Source: JAVVHH01 sp964657565
GTDB taxonomy: Bacteria; Pseudomonadota; Alphaproteobacteria; Acetobacterales; Acetobacteraceae
NCBI GenBank assembly: GCA_964657565.1
Contig: CAZZVQ010000006.1
Location: 1 to 64,000, forward strand
Length of the DNA: 64,000 bases
Reading direction: 5' to 3'
Program-made: the position numbers and the translations under genes
Shown here: positions 33,796-44,368 of the stretch, in pieces
How positions within the stretch are numbered: position 1 is the stretch's first letter
How the letters are laid out: every line of letters starts with the position of its first letter
The notes under the pieces: model-generated
What the model saw: the letters and a program-made list of their open reading frames with translations, nothing else
What the model was told of the DNA's origin: nothing
Database searches by the model: none

Positions 33796-36588
33796 TCAGC
33801 CGAACGCGCCGATCTCGTGGTTGAGGGCGGCGGTGATCTCGCGCGTCAGGGCGAACAGGCGGGCGATCGGGGCGAAGAGGGTCTCGTGCTCGCGCTCGTA
33901 GGAGAGGTGGGCGGCGGGGCCGGAGGGTTCGCCGTAATCGTGGGCGGCGGTCTGGCCCGGGTCGCGCGGGAAGATCGAGTGGAGGATGTCGAGCGCGGCG
34001 GGGACGTCGAGGCGGAGCAGGCGGGCGCGGATGCCTTCCGGGGTGGCGCCGAAGCGGGGGGAGAAGTCGGGGATCGCGGTGGCCAGGAGCCAGATGCGGC
34101 CGATCAGCGCCAGGCGCAGCGCGTGCAGCAGGGCGGCGCGATCGCCCATGCGGGGCAGGTCGGGCCAGGCGCCGCGCAGGCGGAGCTGGTCGGCCTGGGC
34201 GCGGCGGACGGTGAGCTGCATGTTCTCCCACAGTCGCATGGTGCCGAGGGCGGCGGCGATCTCGGCCAGTTGGTCAGCCCGGCCGGCGATCTGGGCGTGG
34301 GCGGCGCGGTCGAGCCAGGAGCCGGGGTCCAGCAGAGAGACGGTGGCGCGGAGCACGTCGAGGTCGGAACAGGCGGCGGCGTATTCGGCGAAGTCCAGCG
34401 CGCGGCGGAAGCGCGGGCTCGTCAGGCGCAGTTCGGTGAACAGCTCCGGGTCGCGGGCGGCGGCGGCACCGATACCGTGCATGGTGTTGGCGCACCAGCC
34501 GAGCTGCTGGAGGATTGCGTTGTTGAGGATGGCGCGGAGTTCGCGCGGATGGCGGATGGTGGCGGGGCCGCCGGAATCGGATTGGCGCGCGCTGGGACGC
34601 GAGCCGGTCGGGTCGAGCAGCGCCGGGCCGAAGGCGCCGAGAAGCGCCGCATAGCCGGGGTCTTCGACCAGCTCGCCGAACTCGCTCTGGATGGTGGCGA
34701 AGAAGCCGGCGGCGAAGTCGGGCTCGCGGTAGATCGGGTCGGGAGCGGTGACGGTCGGCTTCAGGGCGTGTTCGGCGACACGGGCGACGGTGGCCAGCGC
34801 GAGTTCGGGCGTGCCGAACAGAAGATAGCCGTCGCCACCCTGGAAGCTGCTCTCCTCGCGGACGCGCAAGCCGGATTCCGCGAGCGTGGACCGGGCCGCG
34901 GTGGGGGAGAGGTAGAGCAGTCGATCGGCGAGCGTGCCGGGATGGGAGCCGCGACCGATGCTGTCGCCGTGGGTGTCGAACAGGACGACCTCGATATCCT
35001 GTAGGCCGTAGCGCGCCATGGCTTCGGTGAGGCGCAGCTTGAGACGTTCGACGAGGTAGCTCGCGGCAATCTGGCCGAGGAAGCGTCCGCTATCGGAGTA
35101 GCCGAATTGCAGGCAGAGGCGGCCGACGCCGCGGAGGTAGTTGCGGTAATGCGGCGAGCGGAGCGCTTCCTCGAGGATGCGGATGCCTTCCTCGAGGGCG
35201 TCGGGGGTCTCGAAGAGGGGCGAGATCTCGATGTTGCGTTCGCAGCCGCACAGGCGGGCGAGCCAGAGCGCGGCCAAAAGCGTGAAGCCGGTGCGGGTTT
35301 CGGCGATGAGGAAGCGGACGGGGGTATGGCGGTCGACGTGTTTGGTGACCTGGGCGACCAGCATCATCAGGCGCACGGCCGAGGATTGTTCGGCGATCAG
35401 GGCGCCGAAATCGACCGGTTGAGCGACGGTGCTGCCGAGGGCCTCGTCGATGGCGCCGAGCAGGGTGCGGCGGCGGGAGCGGTCGTCCGGCGGGTCCGCC
35501 ACGCCGAGGCGCAGGCGGGCGGCGTTGTGCAGTTGCGCGGCGTTGAGGCGGACGTGGGCGTGCCCGATCGAGAGGCCGTGGCCCATGATGCCGGCCCGGG
35601 CGATGCAGAGGCGGCGGCGATCGTCCGGTGCGGCGTCGGCGATGGCGGTGGCAAACAGCGGGAGTAGCGGCTCGGGCGAGAGCATCGCGCGGTCGCGCCC
35701 GGAGATGAGGGCGCGGGCGAAGGGCTCGACGGCCTCGGGGGTGGGACCTTGCGGGGCGAGGGCGAGTTGGGCGTCGACGGTCTCGAGCGCTTCGCGGACG
35801 CGGAGCTCGAGGGTTCCAGTGCCTTCCACTTGGGTGTGCAGCCGGGCGAGGCCCTGCCGCTTCATGCGCAAGCGGAAGCGGAGCGAGTCCCACCAACCGA
35901 TGTCGGTGCGGCCGTCGGTGTCGAGGCCGACCCAGGAGGCGAGCACGACGGGCGCCGGCTGGATGTTGAGCCAGCCGTCGGGCCAGCGCTCGCTGGCGGC
36001 GTCGAGCAGGGCGCCACAGAGGATGTCGAGGGCGTCGCGGCCGTGGTGCAGGGCGACGCTGGCGGCGATGAATTCCTCGTCGAGCGTTGGCTTGGACGGA
36101 CGGTGCGAGGCGATCGCCGGCGAGGCGGAATGGCCGCTCGCGACAGCGGCGACAGCTTTATACACGGCGGGTGCAGCGGCGAAGGTGGGATGGGCGGTGA
36201 AGACGCAGGCGTAGCGGGGACGCTCGAGCCGTGTGCGGGCTTCCTGCAGCCGCGGTCCGGCGTGGGCGACGAGTTCGGCGGCCAGGCGGACGAGGGCGGC
36301 GTTGGATGGGGCCGGGTCGGTCCCGCCGACATAGGCGCGCAAGCGGGCGGCACGGCCGGCCATGGCGTCGTCGCGCACGGCGGCGATGGCGGCGGCGAGT
36401 CCGGCCTCGGTCAGCAGGCCGTCATCGAGGCGTCGGCTGATGGTGAGTGCGGCGGAGAGGATGGGGTTGCCGAACGGATCGTCGGCGGCATGGGCGCGGG
36501 CGCGATGGACGATGCCGAGGAGGTCCGGCATGTCGCGCTGTAGGCCGTTCGACTCGTTTGGGGTTGCGATGTCCACGACAGGAGACAT
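33796..36588 (-). CDS. Phosphoenolpyruvate carboxylase-like protein with altered active site
   Basis: A 930-residue PEP carboxylase homologue over its whole length. Kept features include the N-terminal VFTAHPT motif (H133, equivalent to E. coli H138), HVRLNAAQLHNAAR, GYSDSGR (496-502), the IGRG arginine (R546) and GSRPSAR. But the catalytic loop that reads FHGRGG in true enzymes is F537-D-T-H-G-D here, so the equivalents of E. coli H579 and R581 are lost. The GYSDSAK lysine is an arginine, and the C-terminal NTG is absent (it ends EIGAFG). It may be a diverged, regulatory or non-canonical carboxylase. It is convergent with the rhodanese gene and follows a GNAT gene on its strand. Confidence 0.8.
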   Translation of the reverse strand: MSPVVDIATPNESNGLQRDMPDLLGIVHRARAHAADDPFGNPILSAALTISRRLDDGLLTEAGLAAAIAAVRDDAMAGRAARLRAYVGGTDPAPSNAALVRLAAELVAHAGPRLQEARTRLERPRYACVFTAHPTFAAAPAVYKAVAAVASGHSASPAIASHRPSKPTLDEEFIAASVALHHGRDALDILCGALLDAASERWPDGWLNIQPAPVVLASWVGLDTDGRTDIGWWDSLRFRLRMKRQGLARLHTQVEGTGTLELRVREALETVDAQLALAPQGPTPEAVEPFARALISGRDRAMLSPEPLLPLFATAIADAAPDDRRRLCIARAGIMGHGLSIGHAHVRLNAAQLHNAARLRLGVADPPDDRSRRRTLLGAIDEALGSTVAQPVDFGALIAEQSSAVRLMMLVAQVTKHVDRHTPVRFLIAETRTGFTLLAALWLARLCGCERNIEISPLFETPDALEEGIRILEEALRSPHYRNYLRGVGRLCLQFGYSDSGRFLGQIAASYLVERLKLRLTEAMARYGLQDIEVVLFDTHGDSIGRGSHPGTLADRLLYLSPTAARSTLAESGLRVREESSFQGGDGYLLFGTPELALATVARVAEHALKPTVTAPDPIYREPDFAAGFFATIQSEFGELVEDPGYAALLGAFGPALLDPTGSRPSARQSDSGGPATIRHPRELRAILNNAILQQLGWCANTMHGIGAAAARDPELFTELRLTSPRFRRALDFAEYAAACSDLDVLRATVSLLDPGSWLDRAAHAQIAGRADQLAEIAAALGTMRLWENMQLTVRRAQADQLRLRGAWPDLPRMGDRAALLHALRLALIGRIWLLATAIPDFSPRFGATPEGIRARLLRLDVPAALDILHSIFPRDPGQTAAHDYGEPSGPAAHLSYEREHETLFAPIARLFALTREITAALNHEIGAFG

Positions 36589-36606
36589 GCGAATTCCGTG
36601 CCGGAC

Positions 36607-37167
36607 TTACGCTAGGCTGCGAAGATGGGCAGGAATGGTGAGGCCCAGCCGGGCGGGCACGTCCCAAATCTCGTCGACGACACGAACCTTGTAGAACCCG
36701 GCGCGCAGATAATTCGGCAACGCCCGCTCGTGGTCGGCGGTGCAGGTGTTGACGGTGATGGAGCGGGCGCCGGCGCGCCAGGCGGTGTCGGTCGCGGTAT
36801 CGAGGAAAGCACTGCCGATGCCATAGCCGACCGCATGCGGCATCAGGCCGAAATAGCTGAGATTGACGTTCGGGGTTGCGCTGGTATCGAGCTCGAAGAA
36901 GCCGGCCGGCTCGCCGCCGCGATATAAAACGTGCACTGAAACGGCTGGATTGCGCAAGATTGAGGCGAGTTCCGTGTCACCTAACGACCGGCGTAACCAC
37001 CAGAGGTATGGGCCGCCAACGGTCCCGTAGAGATAGCGATAGAACGGGACGCTGCAGTGGGCGAGGCGAACGAGCGTCGTGTCCGACGGGAGCGGGCGGG
37101 GCGCTTTGTCTCGCACGTCCATGCGCAGGAATGTCACTCGGACCGCGACGCGGGTAGCTGGCTGCAT
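36607..37167 (-). CDS. GNAT family N-acetyltransferase
   Basis: A 186-residue acetyltransferase. The substrate half begins with VRLAHCSVPFYRYLYGTVGGPYLWWLRR. The acetyl-CoA-binding core reads VNLSYFGLMPHAVGYGIGSAFLDTATDTAW (Q/H-x-x-G-x-G pattern with a tyrosine), followed by VNTCTADHERALPNYLRAGF, a classic motif B. The substrate cannot be predicted. I use the ATG at 37165-37167; a TTG 12 codons upstream would add residues that do not look conserved. It is separated from the PEPC-like gene by 18 bases on the same strand, so the two may be co-transcribed. Confidence 0.85.
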   Translation of the reverse strand: MQPATRVAVRVTFLRMDVRDKAPRPLPSDTTLVRLAHCSVPFYRYLYGTVGGPYLWWLRRSLGDTELASILRNPAVSVHVLYRGGEPAGFFELDTSATPNVNLSYFGLMPHAVGYGIGSAFLDTATDTAWRAGARSITVNTCTADHERALPNYLRAGFYKVRVVDEIWDVPARLGLTIPAHLRSLA

Positions 37168-37213
37168 CAAAGCCGGGTTATCAAACCCGGGTCGGGACTG
37201 CAATCGCGGTGGA

Positions 37214-37560
37214 TCAGGAGGACGGCGCTTGCATCAGCTGCGCGAAGGCTGCCAGTTCGGCCGCGTTCAGGTCGAAGACGGCTTCATAGACCAGGCCACC
37301 CTGGGTCCAGCCGACGGCATTGTAGGTTTCGCGGCGGCTAAAACCGTCGCACCAATGGCGGACACGAGGCTGGCCGGCGCGGCATAGCGGGTCAAGCCGG
37401 TGCGCAGCCGGGTCCACAACGCGGTCAAATCGGTCCGCAGCGTGGAGCAATCGGGGCAGATGCGGAGGTGATCGGACATACCCGCCGCCTCGGCCGCGTC
37501 CAACTCGCCGTCGAGTTCGGCTTGGAGCAGGAGGTGCATCGTCTCGCAGTCGGCGCTCAT
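37214..37560 (-). pseudogene. Frameshifted, shortened zinc-finger anti-sigma factor
   Basis: The gene starts with an ATG overlapping the sigma-factor stop (ATGA). Its first ~75 codons encode a zf-HC2-type domain (MHLLLQAELDGELDAAEAAGMSDHLRICPDCSTLRTDL) with the H-x3-C-x2-C zinc motif. The initial frame then runs into unrelated sequence and stops at 37267. A second frame continues with GFSRRETYNAVGWTQGGLVYEAVFDLNAAELAAF to a stop at 37214, which is the usual C-terminus of such anti-sigma proteins. The switch falls near 37340-37360. The membrane helix normally found between the two parts is missing. A deletion plus frameshift is the simplest reading; a sequencing error alone would not restore the helix. 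Confidence 0.7.
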
Positions 37561-38048
37561 CCCTCGACGTCCAGCAACGCCCGGCGCGCGCGCCAGAGCC
37601 GGGACATGACGGTGCCGATCGGGGCGCCGGTGATCTGCGCGATTTCCTTGTAGCTCAACTCCTCCAGTTCCCTCAGCACCAGGCACTCCCGCAACTCGCC
37701 TGGCAGCGCGGCCATCGCGACAGTCAGATGGCGTAGCCCATCGCTGCGTTCCAGGGCAGACAACGGATCGTCAGCGGGGTCGACGGGCTCCGCGGTGGCT
37801 TGCGCAGGATATGGACCGGATTGGGTGCGGCGGGTGGCCAGCGCGGCGAAGGCGGCGTTGCGGACGATTTGCAGCAGCCAGGCCTTGGCGTCGCCACGGA
37901 GCCCGGCGTGGTACCGCAGCGCGCGCAGCATCGCCTCTTGAACGACATCCTGCGCGAGATCCGGGTCACGGACGAGCCAGCGGGCCACATTGTAGGCAGC
38001 GTCGAGATGCGGGAGGACATCTCGCTCGAACTCTGAAGGCAACGGCAC
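37557..38048 (-). CDS. ECF-type RNA polymerase sigma factor
   Basis: A sigma factor of about 163 residues. Region 2 is LPHLDAAYNVARWLVRDPDLAQDVVQEAMLRALRYHAGLRGDAKAWLLQIVRNA. Region 4 is LPGELRECLVLRELEELSYKEIAQITGAPIGTVMSRLWRARRALL, with the helix-turn-helix that reads the -35 box. Such factors direct RNA polymerase to stress or envelope genes and are normally held by the anti-sigma protein encoded next to them. Here that partner is broken, so this factor may be unrestrained. The start is uncertain: GTG at 38046-38048 or TTG at 38040-38042. The longer open frame upstream is shadow sequence of the surface-protein gene. It lies 64 bases after that gene. Confidence 0.88.
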   Translation of the reverse strand: MPLPSEFERDVLPHLDAAYNVARWLVRDPDLAQDVVQEAMLRALRYHAGLRGDAKAWLLQIVRNAAFAALATRRTQSGPYPAQATAEPVDPADDPLSALERSDGLRHLTVAMAALPGELRECLVLRELEELSYKEIAQITGAPIGTVMSRLWRARRALLDVEG

Positions 38049-38112
38049 TCTCGTCGGTGGCGTCTCAGCATACGAAAGTGCCGCCGGTGTGAATAGGTTC
38101 GGATCGGTGACG

Positions 38113-39936
38113 TCACGAGCCCATGGCAGGGCCTCGGCGGCGCGAGAAAGCCAAAATGGCCAGTGTCGGCAGAACGAGGATCGCGAGCGGGGGCGGCTCG
38201 CCGACGTCGAAGGACTCGAGCGAAGCACCAACGGGGATGACGAACGGGTCGGCGCTGCCGAGCGGCGGACCGGTGTAGCCGAGTGCAGCCAGGGAGGCGA
38301 GTTGAGTCGCGTCGGTGGTCGACGGGGTGGTGGCGATCGGCTGGTAGGTGAGGGAGTCGGCGCCGCTGAGGTAGGTCGTCCGGCGGCCGTCTGGGATGTA
38401 GGGGCTGGTGACGAGACCAGGCGAAAGCTCGATGCAGAGCGGCAGCCGACCACCCGGCGCCTGTTCGAGACATACGTTGTTGTCGACGATGTCGTAGAAG
38501 CTGCCGTCTCCGTTATCGAAGGGGCCGACGGAATCGTAGACGCTCGACGCGCAGACGCCGTAGCTCGGGAACTCCGGCACGCCGTAATTGCCGGTTTGGC
38601 AGCCGGAGAGGTCGAAGGTGATCGGAGAGGCGGTGATGGACGACAGCCGCTCGGTGAACGTGCTGTCGAACAGGCTGATGCGGCCGAGATCGCTGCTGGC
38701 GAGGGTGGTGTCGATCAGCGGGCCGAGGCTCAGGCCGGCGATGTTCACGCCGAGGGCTTTGACGTCGAGATTGCCGCCGACGACGAGGTCGGTTTCGTTA
38801 TGGACGACGCCGTCGAGGTTGATGATGGGCAGGTAGCTGAGCTTGGACACGTCCCCGGGCCGGAAGGTGACGTTGTCGCCGAAGTTGAAGTCGATCTGCG
38901 AGGTCAGCGCGCCGTCGACGCCGTTGACCACCGGGATGACGGGGGAGGAGAACAGGTAGGTGCCGCTGACCTTGGGGGTGACGCTGATGGTTTGCTGCAC
39001 GTCGAGCGCGGTGCCGGCATTGGCCTGCAGGAGGTTGTAGCCGAACGGGCCGAGGTTGCCGGCGAGCGGGAAGGGGAAGCCGATCGCGTCGGCGGCGATC
39101 TGGGCGATGTTGGCGTTCACGCTGGCGATGTTGTCGCGCTTGGTCGAGGTCAGCGTGGTGCCGTTGAAGCCACCCGGGGTGGTTTGCGATGAGCTGTCGA
39201 GGTTGGGGATGTCGAAGCTGGCGTTGAGCAGGCCCCCGAGCGCGCTGACGGATTGGTTGGCGCTGACGGTGGTGCCCAGCACGGTGACCTGGTGGTCGTT
39301 GTTGACGTTCACGCTGGCGATCGATTGCGAATAGTCGAAGCCGAGCGGGCCGAGCGCCGGTCCATAGCAGACGACGACACAGGCCTTGGCGCCGGCGAAG
39401 GCGCTGACGCTGGCTTCGAGACCGAGGGTGGCCTGCGCGGTTGGGCCGGTCACCTGCAGGCTGGGAAGGCGGACCACGGCGGCGCCGTTCGGGGTGGTCG
39501 GGACGGCGAGGCCGCCGGCGAGGGTTGTGAAGGACGAGCCGATGGTCAGGGTCTGCACCTGCTGGGTCGGGCTGGACGACGGGGTGGTGAAGGTGGCGCG
39601 GCCTGGCAGTTGGATGTCGAAGGTGCCGCTGTTGACCTTCAGGCTATAATCGACGCCGAGCTTGCCGCTGGTCTTGGCGCCGATCTCGGCCCCGAACGAG
39701 GCGCAGATCCCGAACACGCAGGTCTCGTCGATGCCGCCGATGGTCTTGCCGATATCCCACGACGTGCCGATGAAGCGTTGGCCGGTATCGACGGTGAACC
39801 CGGCGCCACCGGCCCAGATGCTGCGGTCCTGGGCGGTGAAGAAGGCGTCGTCGGTGAACGTCGCCGCGTGGGCTGGCGCCGAGAGCAGGGGAATGAGGCC
39901 AAGCCCTGCTAACCGACCCAGTGTCTTTTTGCGCAT
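38113..39936 (-). CDS. Secreted protein with PEP-CTERM-like C-terminal sorting signal
   Basis: A 607-residue exported protein (signal LGLIPLLSAPAHA). The mature part is Ser/Thr/Gly/Asn-rich with long beta-strand-like stretches (for example VRLPSLQVTGPTAQATLGLEA and ITFDLSGCQTGNYG) and several cysteines (ETCVFGICASF, KACVVVCYG, GCQTGNYG). The end reads SFDVGEPPPLAILVLPTLAILAFSRRRG: an EP motif, a hydrophobic helix and an arginine cluster, which is the architecture of PEP-CTERM signals recognised by exosortases. The motif is VGEP rather than VPEP, so it is a variant. The function is unknown. It sits upstream of the ECF sigma gene on the same strand, which suggests the sigma factor may regulate this surface protein. 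Confidence 0.75.
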   Translation of the reverse strand: MRKKTLGRLAGLGLIPLLSAPAHAATFTDDAFFTAQDRSIWAGGAGFTVDTGQRFIGTSWDIGKTIGGIDETCVFGICASFGAEIGAKTSGKLGVDYSLKVNSGTFDIQLPGRATFTTPSSSPTQQVQTLTIGSSFTTLAGGLAVPTTPNGAAVVRLPSLQVTGPTAQATLGLEASVSAFAGAKACVVVCYGPALGPLGFDYSQSIASVNVNNDHQVTVLGTTVSANQSVSALGGLLNASFDIPNLDSSSQTTPGGFNGTTLTSTKRDNIASVNANIAQIAADAIGFPFPLAGNLGPFGYNLLQANAGTALDVQQTISVTPKVSGTYLFSSPVIPVVNGVDGALTSQIDFNFGDNVTFRPGDVSKLSYLPIINLDGVVHNETDLVVGGNLDVKALGVNIAGLSLGPLIDTTLASSDLGRISLFDSTFTERLSSITASPITFDLSGCQTGNYGVPEFPSYGVCASSVYDSVGPFDNGDGSFYDIVDNNVCLEQAPGGRLPLCIELSPGLVTSPYIPDGRRTTYLSGADSLTYQPIATTPSTTDATQLASLAALGYTGPPLGSADPFVIPVGASLESFDVGEPPPLAILVLPTLAILAFSRRRGPAMGS

Positions 39937-40063
39937 ACGATCAAACTCTCACGACTGTGTGAGGGAGTGATCAATCGGATCGCGGATTTATTCCATAACA
40001 CGGATAATTTTTTGTGATACCACGACCCGGTTTGCTGATCCGGGCCGGGGCCAGGCTCATCGG

Positions 40064-42010
<1,947 letters not shown>

Positions 42011-42065
42011 CGGCGAAACTCCTCAGATACGTCCGGCTGGCGGGCCGGATGACTATTCCCACGGA

Positions 42066-43826
42066 CTATTCAGTGTCGAACAGGTCGTTCAGGTCCATTT
42101 CGGCCTGGCGGAGGGCCACGACCCGGTCTTGATTGGCCTTGCTGAACTCGTTCTCCAAGGCCTGCCGCGCATACGCGACCTCTTCCTGCAGGTGCGACGG
42201 ACCGGTCAGCAGCCCGTAGAAATGCCACCACGTCTTTTGAACCTCGACCGGCATGGCATGCGCGAGCGCGTGGTCCGGGAGATCCTGAGCGGTTGCCGAC
42301 AGCACGCGGGAAGCCTCTCCGTTCACACCAGAGTGTGTCAGGTGGGCAAGGAGGCTGGCCGAGTCAAGCGCATCATCGTGCGCGAATGCGCTCAATTCAT
42401 TGCGTAGTGTCTCGAAGTCGGCGGGCAGCGGGATGCGGTGGAGCGCGTCGTCGAGCGGGGCGATCAACTCGGGATGGCGCAGGAGCAGGGCGAGCAGGAT
42501 CATCGCGCGACGCTCGGCGATGGCGTCGCCGGTGGGCGCGATGCGGGTGCGCTTGGGCGGCGGCGGCTTGCGATTGCCGCGCGATTTGAACACGCGGTCG
42601 AGCAGGGCGGAGCGGAATTCGCCGGCCAGGATGCGGTCGGGGATGGATTTGGCCGCCGCTTCGAGGCGGACGCGGAGGGCGGCGCGCTGCTCCGGCGTGT
42701 CGCCGACGCCGCGGGACAAAGCGGCAAACAGGGCGTCGACGAGCGGGGCGGCGTTGTCGCACACGGCGTCGAAGGCGGCCGGACCGTTCTTGCGGACGAG
42801 GCTGTCGGGGTCTTCGCCGGCCGGGAGCGCGGCGATCTTCAGGCTGAAGCCGGGTTGCAGGAGGGGGAGCGCGAGGGTCACGGCGCGCTCGGCGGCCTTC
42901 GCCCCGGCGGCGTCGCCGTCGAAGCAGAGGATGGGCTCGGGCGAGAGCCGCCAGAGTTCGGCGAGGTGGTCGTCGGTGAGCGCCGTGCCGAGGGGGGCGA
43001 CGGCGCCGGTGTGGCCGGCCTGGTGGAGCGCGATGACGTCCATATAGCCCTCCGCGACGATGAGGCGTTTGTTGGCGCGGATGGCCTCTCGGGCCCGGTC
43101 GGCGGCGTAGAGGGTGCGGCGTTTGGGGAAGATCGGGCTCTCGGGGCCGTTGATATATTTGGGCTTGGCGTCGCCGAGGGCGCGGCCGCCGAAGCTGATC
43201 AGCCGGCCGCGGCGGTCGCGGATCGGGAAGATGATCCGGCCCCAGTAGAGTTCGCGCAGTTCGCCGCTTTCGGTTTCGCGCAGCAGGCCGGCTTCGAGTG
43301 CGCGCGCCGGGTCGACGCCGAGGGCGCGGAGCTCGGCGGTGAGGCTGCCGCGCCCGTCGCCGCTCCAGCCGATGCCGAATTGCTCGATGGTGGCGTCGGA
43401 CAGGCCGCGGGTGCGGAGGTAGGTGACCGCGGCGGCGCCTTCGGGGGCGCGCAGGCGGCGGAGGAAGCTGGTCTGGGCGTGTTCGAGGATATCGGAGAGG
43501 TCGAGCCGCTTCTGCTCGGCGCGGGCCTGGGCGGGGGAGGCTTTCGGCACGTCGAGGCCGGCTTCGGCGGCGAGGCTATCGACCGCCTCGGGGAAGGAGG
43601 CGCCGGAGGACTGCATCTGGAAGCTGATGGCGTCGCCGTGGACGCCGCAGCCGAAGCAGTGGAAGTGGTCGTCATAGACGTAGAAGCTGGGGGATTTCTC
43701 GCCGTGGAAGGGGCAGCAGCCCTTCCAGTTGCGGCCCGACTTGCTCAGCTTGACCCGGCGGCCGATCAGCGCCGACAGCGGCGTGCGGGCGCGGAGTTCG
43801 TCGAGGAAGTCGGGCGGCAGCGCCAT
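42066..43826 (-). CDS. dnaG: DNA primase
   Basis: A 586-residue primase that makes RNA primers at the replication fork. The zinc-binding domain uses C38, H41, C57 and C60 (CCPFHGEKSPSF and FHCFGCGVHGD). The RNA polymerase/TOPRIM core has EGYMDVIALHQAGH and CFDGDAAG, which hold the catalytic metal-binding acidic residues. The C-terminal helicase-binding part is present (WHFYGLLTGPSHLQEEVAYARQALEN). The ATG overlaps the preceding stop by one base (TGATG). It is part of the yqeY-dnaG-rpoD block. Confidence 0.97.
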   Translation of the reverse strand: MALPPDFLDELRARTPLSALIGRRVKLSKSGRNWKGCCPFHGEKSPSFYVYDDHFHCFGCGVHGDAISFQMQSSGASFPEAVDSLAAEAGLDVPKASPAQARAEQKRLDLSDILEHAQTSFLRRLRAPEGAAAVTYLRTRGLSDATIEQFGIGWSGDGRGSLTAELRALGVDPARALEAGLLRETESGELRELYWGRIIFPIRDRRGRLISFGGRALGDAKPKYINGPESPIFPKRRTLYAADRAREAIRANKRLIVAEGYMDVIALHQAGHTGAVAPLGTALTDDHLAELWRLSPEPILCFDGDAAGAKAAERAVTLALPLLQPGFSLKIAALPAGEDPDSLVRKNGPAAFDAVCDNAAPLVDALFAALSRGVGDTPEQRAALRVRLEAAAKSIPDRILAGEFRSALLDRVFKSRGNRKPPPPKRTRIAPTGDAIAERRAMILLALLLRHPELIAPLDDALHRIPLPADFETLRNELSAFAHDDALDSASLLAHLTHSGVNGEASRVLSATAQDLPDHALAHAMPVEVQKTWWHFYGLLTGPSHLQEEVAYARQALENEFSKANQDRVVALRQAEMDLNDLFDTE

Positions 43827-44284
43827 CAGGCGGTGAGCCGGGCTTTCACCAGCGGGTTGGCCCGCGACATGTCCAGCGCGGCGCCATGGGCCGCCTTCAG
43901 CGCGGCCATGACCTTGCCCATCTCCTTGGGAGACGTGGCGCCGGTGTCGGCGACGGCCTTGTCGACGGCGGCGGCGAGTGCGGCGTCGTCCATCTGCTGC
44001 GGCAGGAAACTCTCGATGACGGCGATCTCGGCCTCCTCCTTGGCGGCGAGCTCCGGGCGGTTGCCCTGGCGGTACAGGTCGACGGACTCGCGGCGCGACT
44101 TCACCATTCCGCGCAACGTCGCCATGACCTCATCGTCGGAGATGGCGGTGATGCCCTTCGGCCGGGCGGCGATGTCGGCGTCCTTCACCTTGGCCAGCAC
44201 CATGCGCAGCGTGGAAGTGCGGGGACTGTCGCCGGCCTTCATGGAGGTTTTCAGGGCGTCGGTGAATTGCTCGCGCAGGCTCAT
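43826..44284 (-). CDS. GatB/YqeY domain-containing protein
   Basis: A 152-residue stand-alone YqeY protein, related to the tail domain of GatB that contacts tRNA. The hallmark stretches are present: MSLREQFTDALKTSMKAGDSPRTSTLRMVLAKVKD, the LYRQGNRPELAAKEEAEIAVIESFLPQQM helix-turn, and PKEMGKVMAALKAAHGAALDMSRANPLVKARL. The cellular role of YqeY proteins is poorly known; it is conserved between carA and dnaG in alphaproteobacteria, as here. It is the first gene of the block with dnaG and rpoD and is divergent from carA across an 84-base gap. Confidence 0.93.
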   Translation of the reverse strand: MSLREQFTDALKTSMKAGDSPRTSTLRMVLAKVKDADIAARPKGITAISDDEVMATLRGMVKSRRESVDLYRQGNRPELAAKEEAEIAVIESFLPQQMDDAALAAAVDKAVADTGATSPKEMGKVMAALKAAHGAALDMSRANPLVKARLTA

Positions 44285-44346
44285 GGGTGCTCCGTCATCG
44301 GTGCGGGAAAAGAGTTACCGCCAGTCTGCCATGTTGTGGTTGAGGT

Positions 44347-44367
44347 GGGAAGATTCTTCCCATATGG
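44347..44367. promoter_or_regulatory. Palindromes upstream of carA
   Basis: GGGAAG-ATT-CTTCCC (44347-44361) is a perfect 6+6 inverted repeat, and CCATATGG (44360-44367) is a second palindrome that abuts it. They end just before the carA start codon, so a protein bound here would block translation-initiation DNA or the promoter. Because CarA itself carries an HTH-like extension, an operator for autoregulation is possible but untested. Confidence 0.4.
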
Positions 44368-44368
44368 T

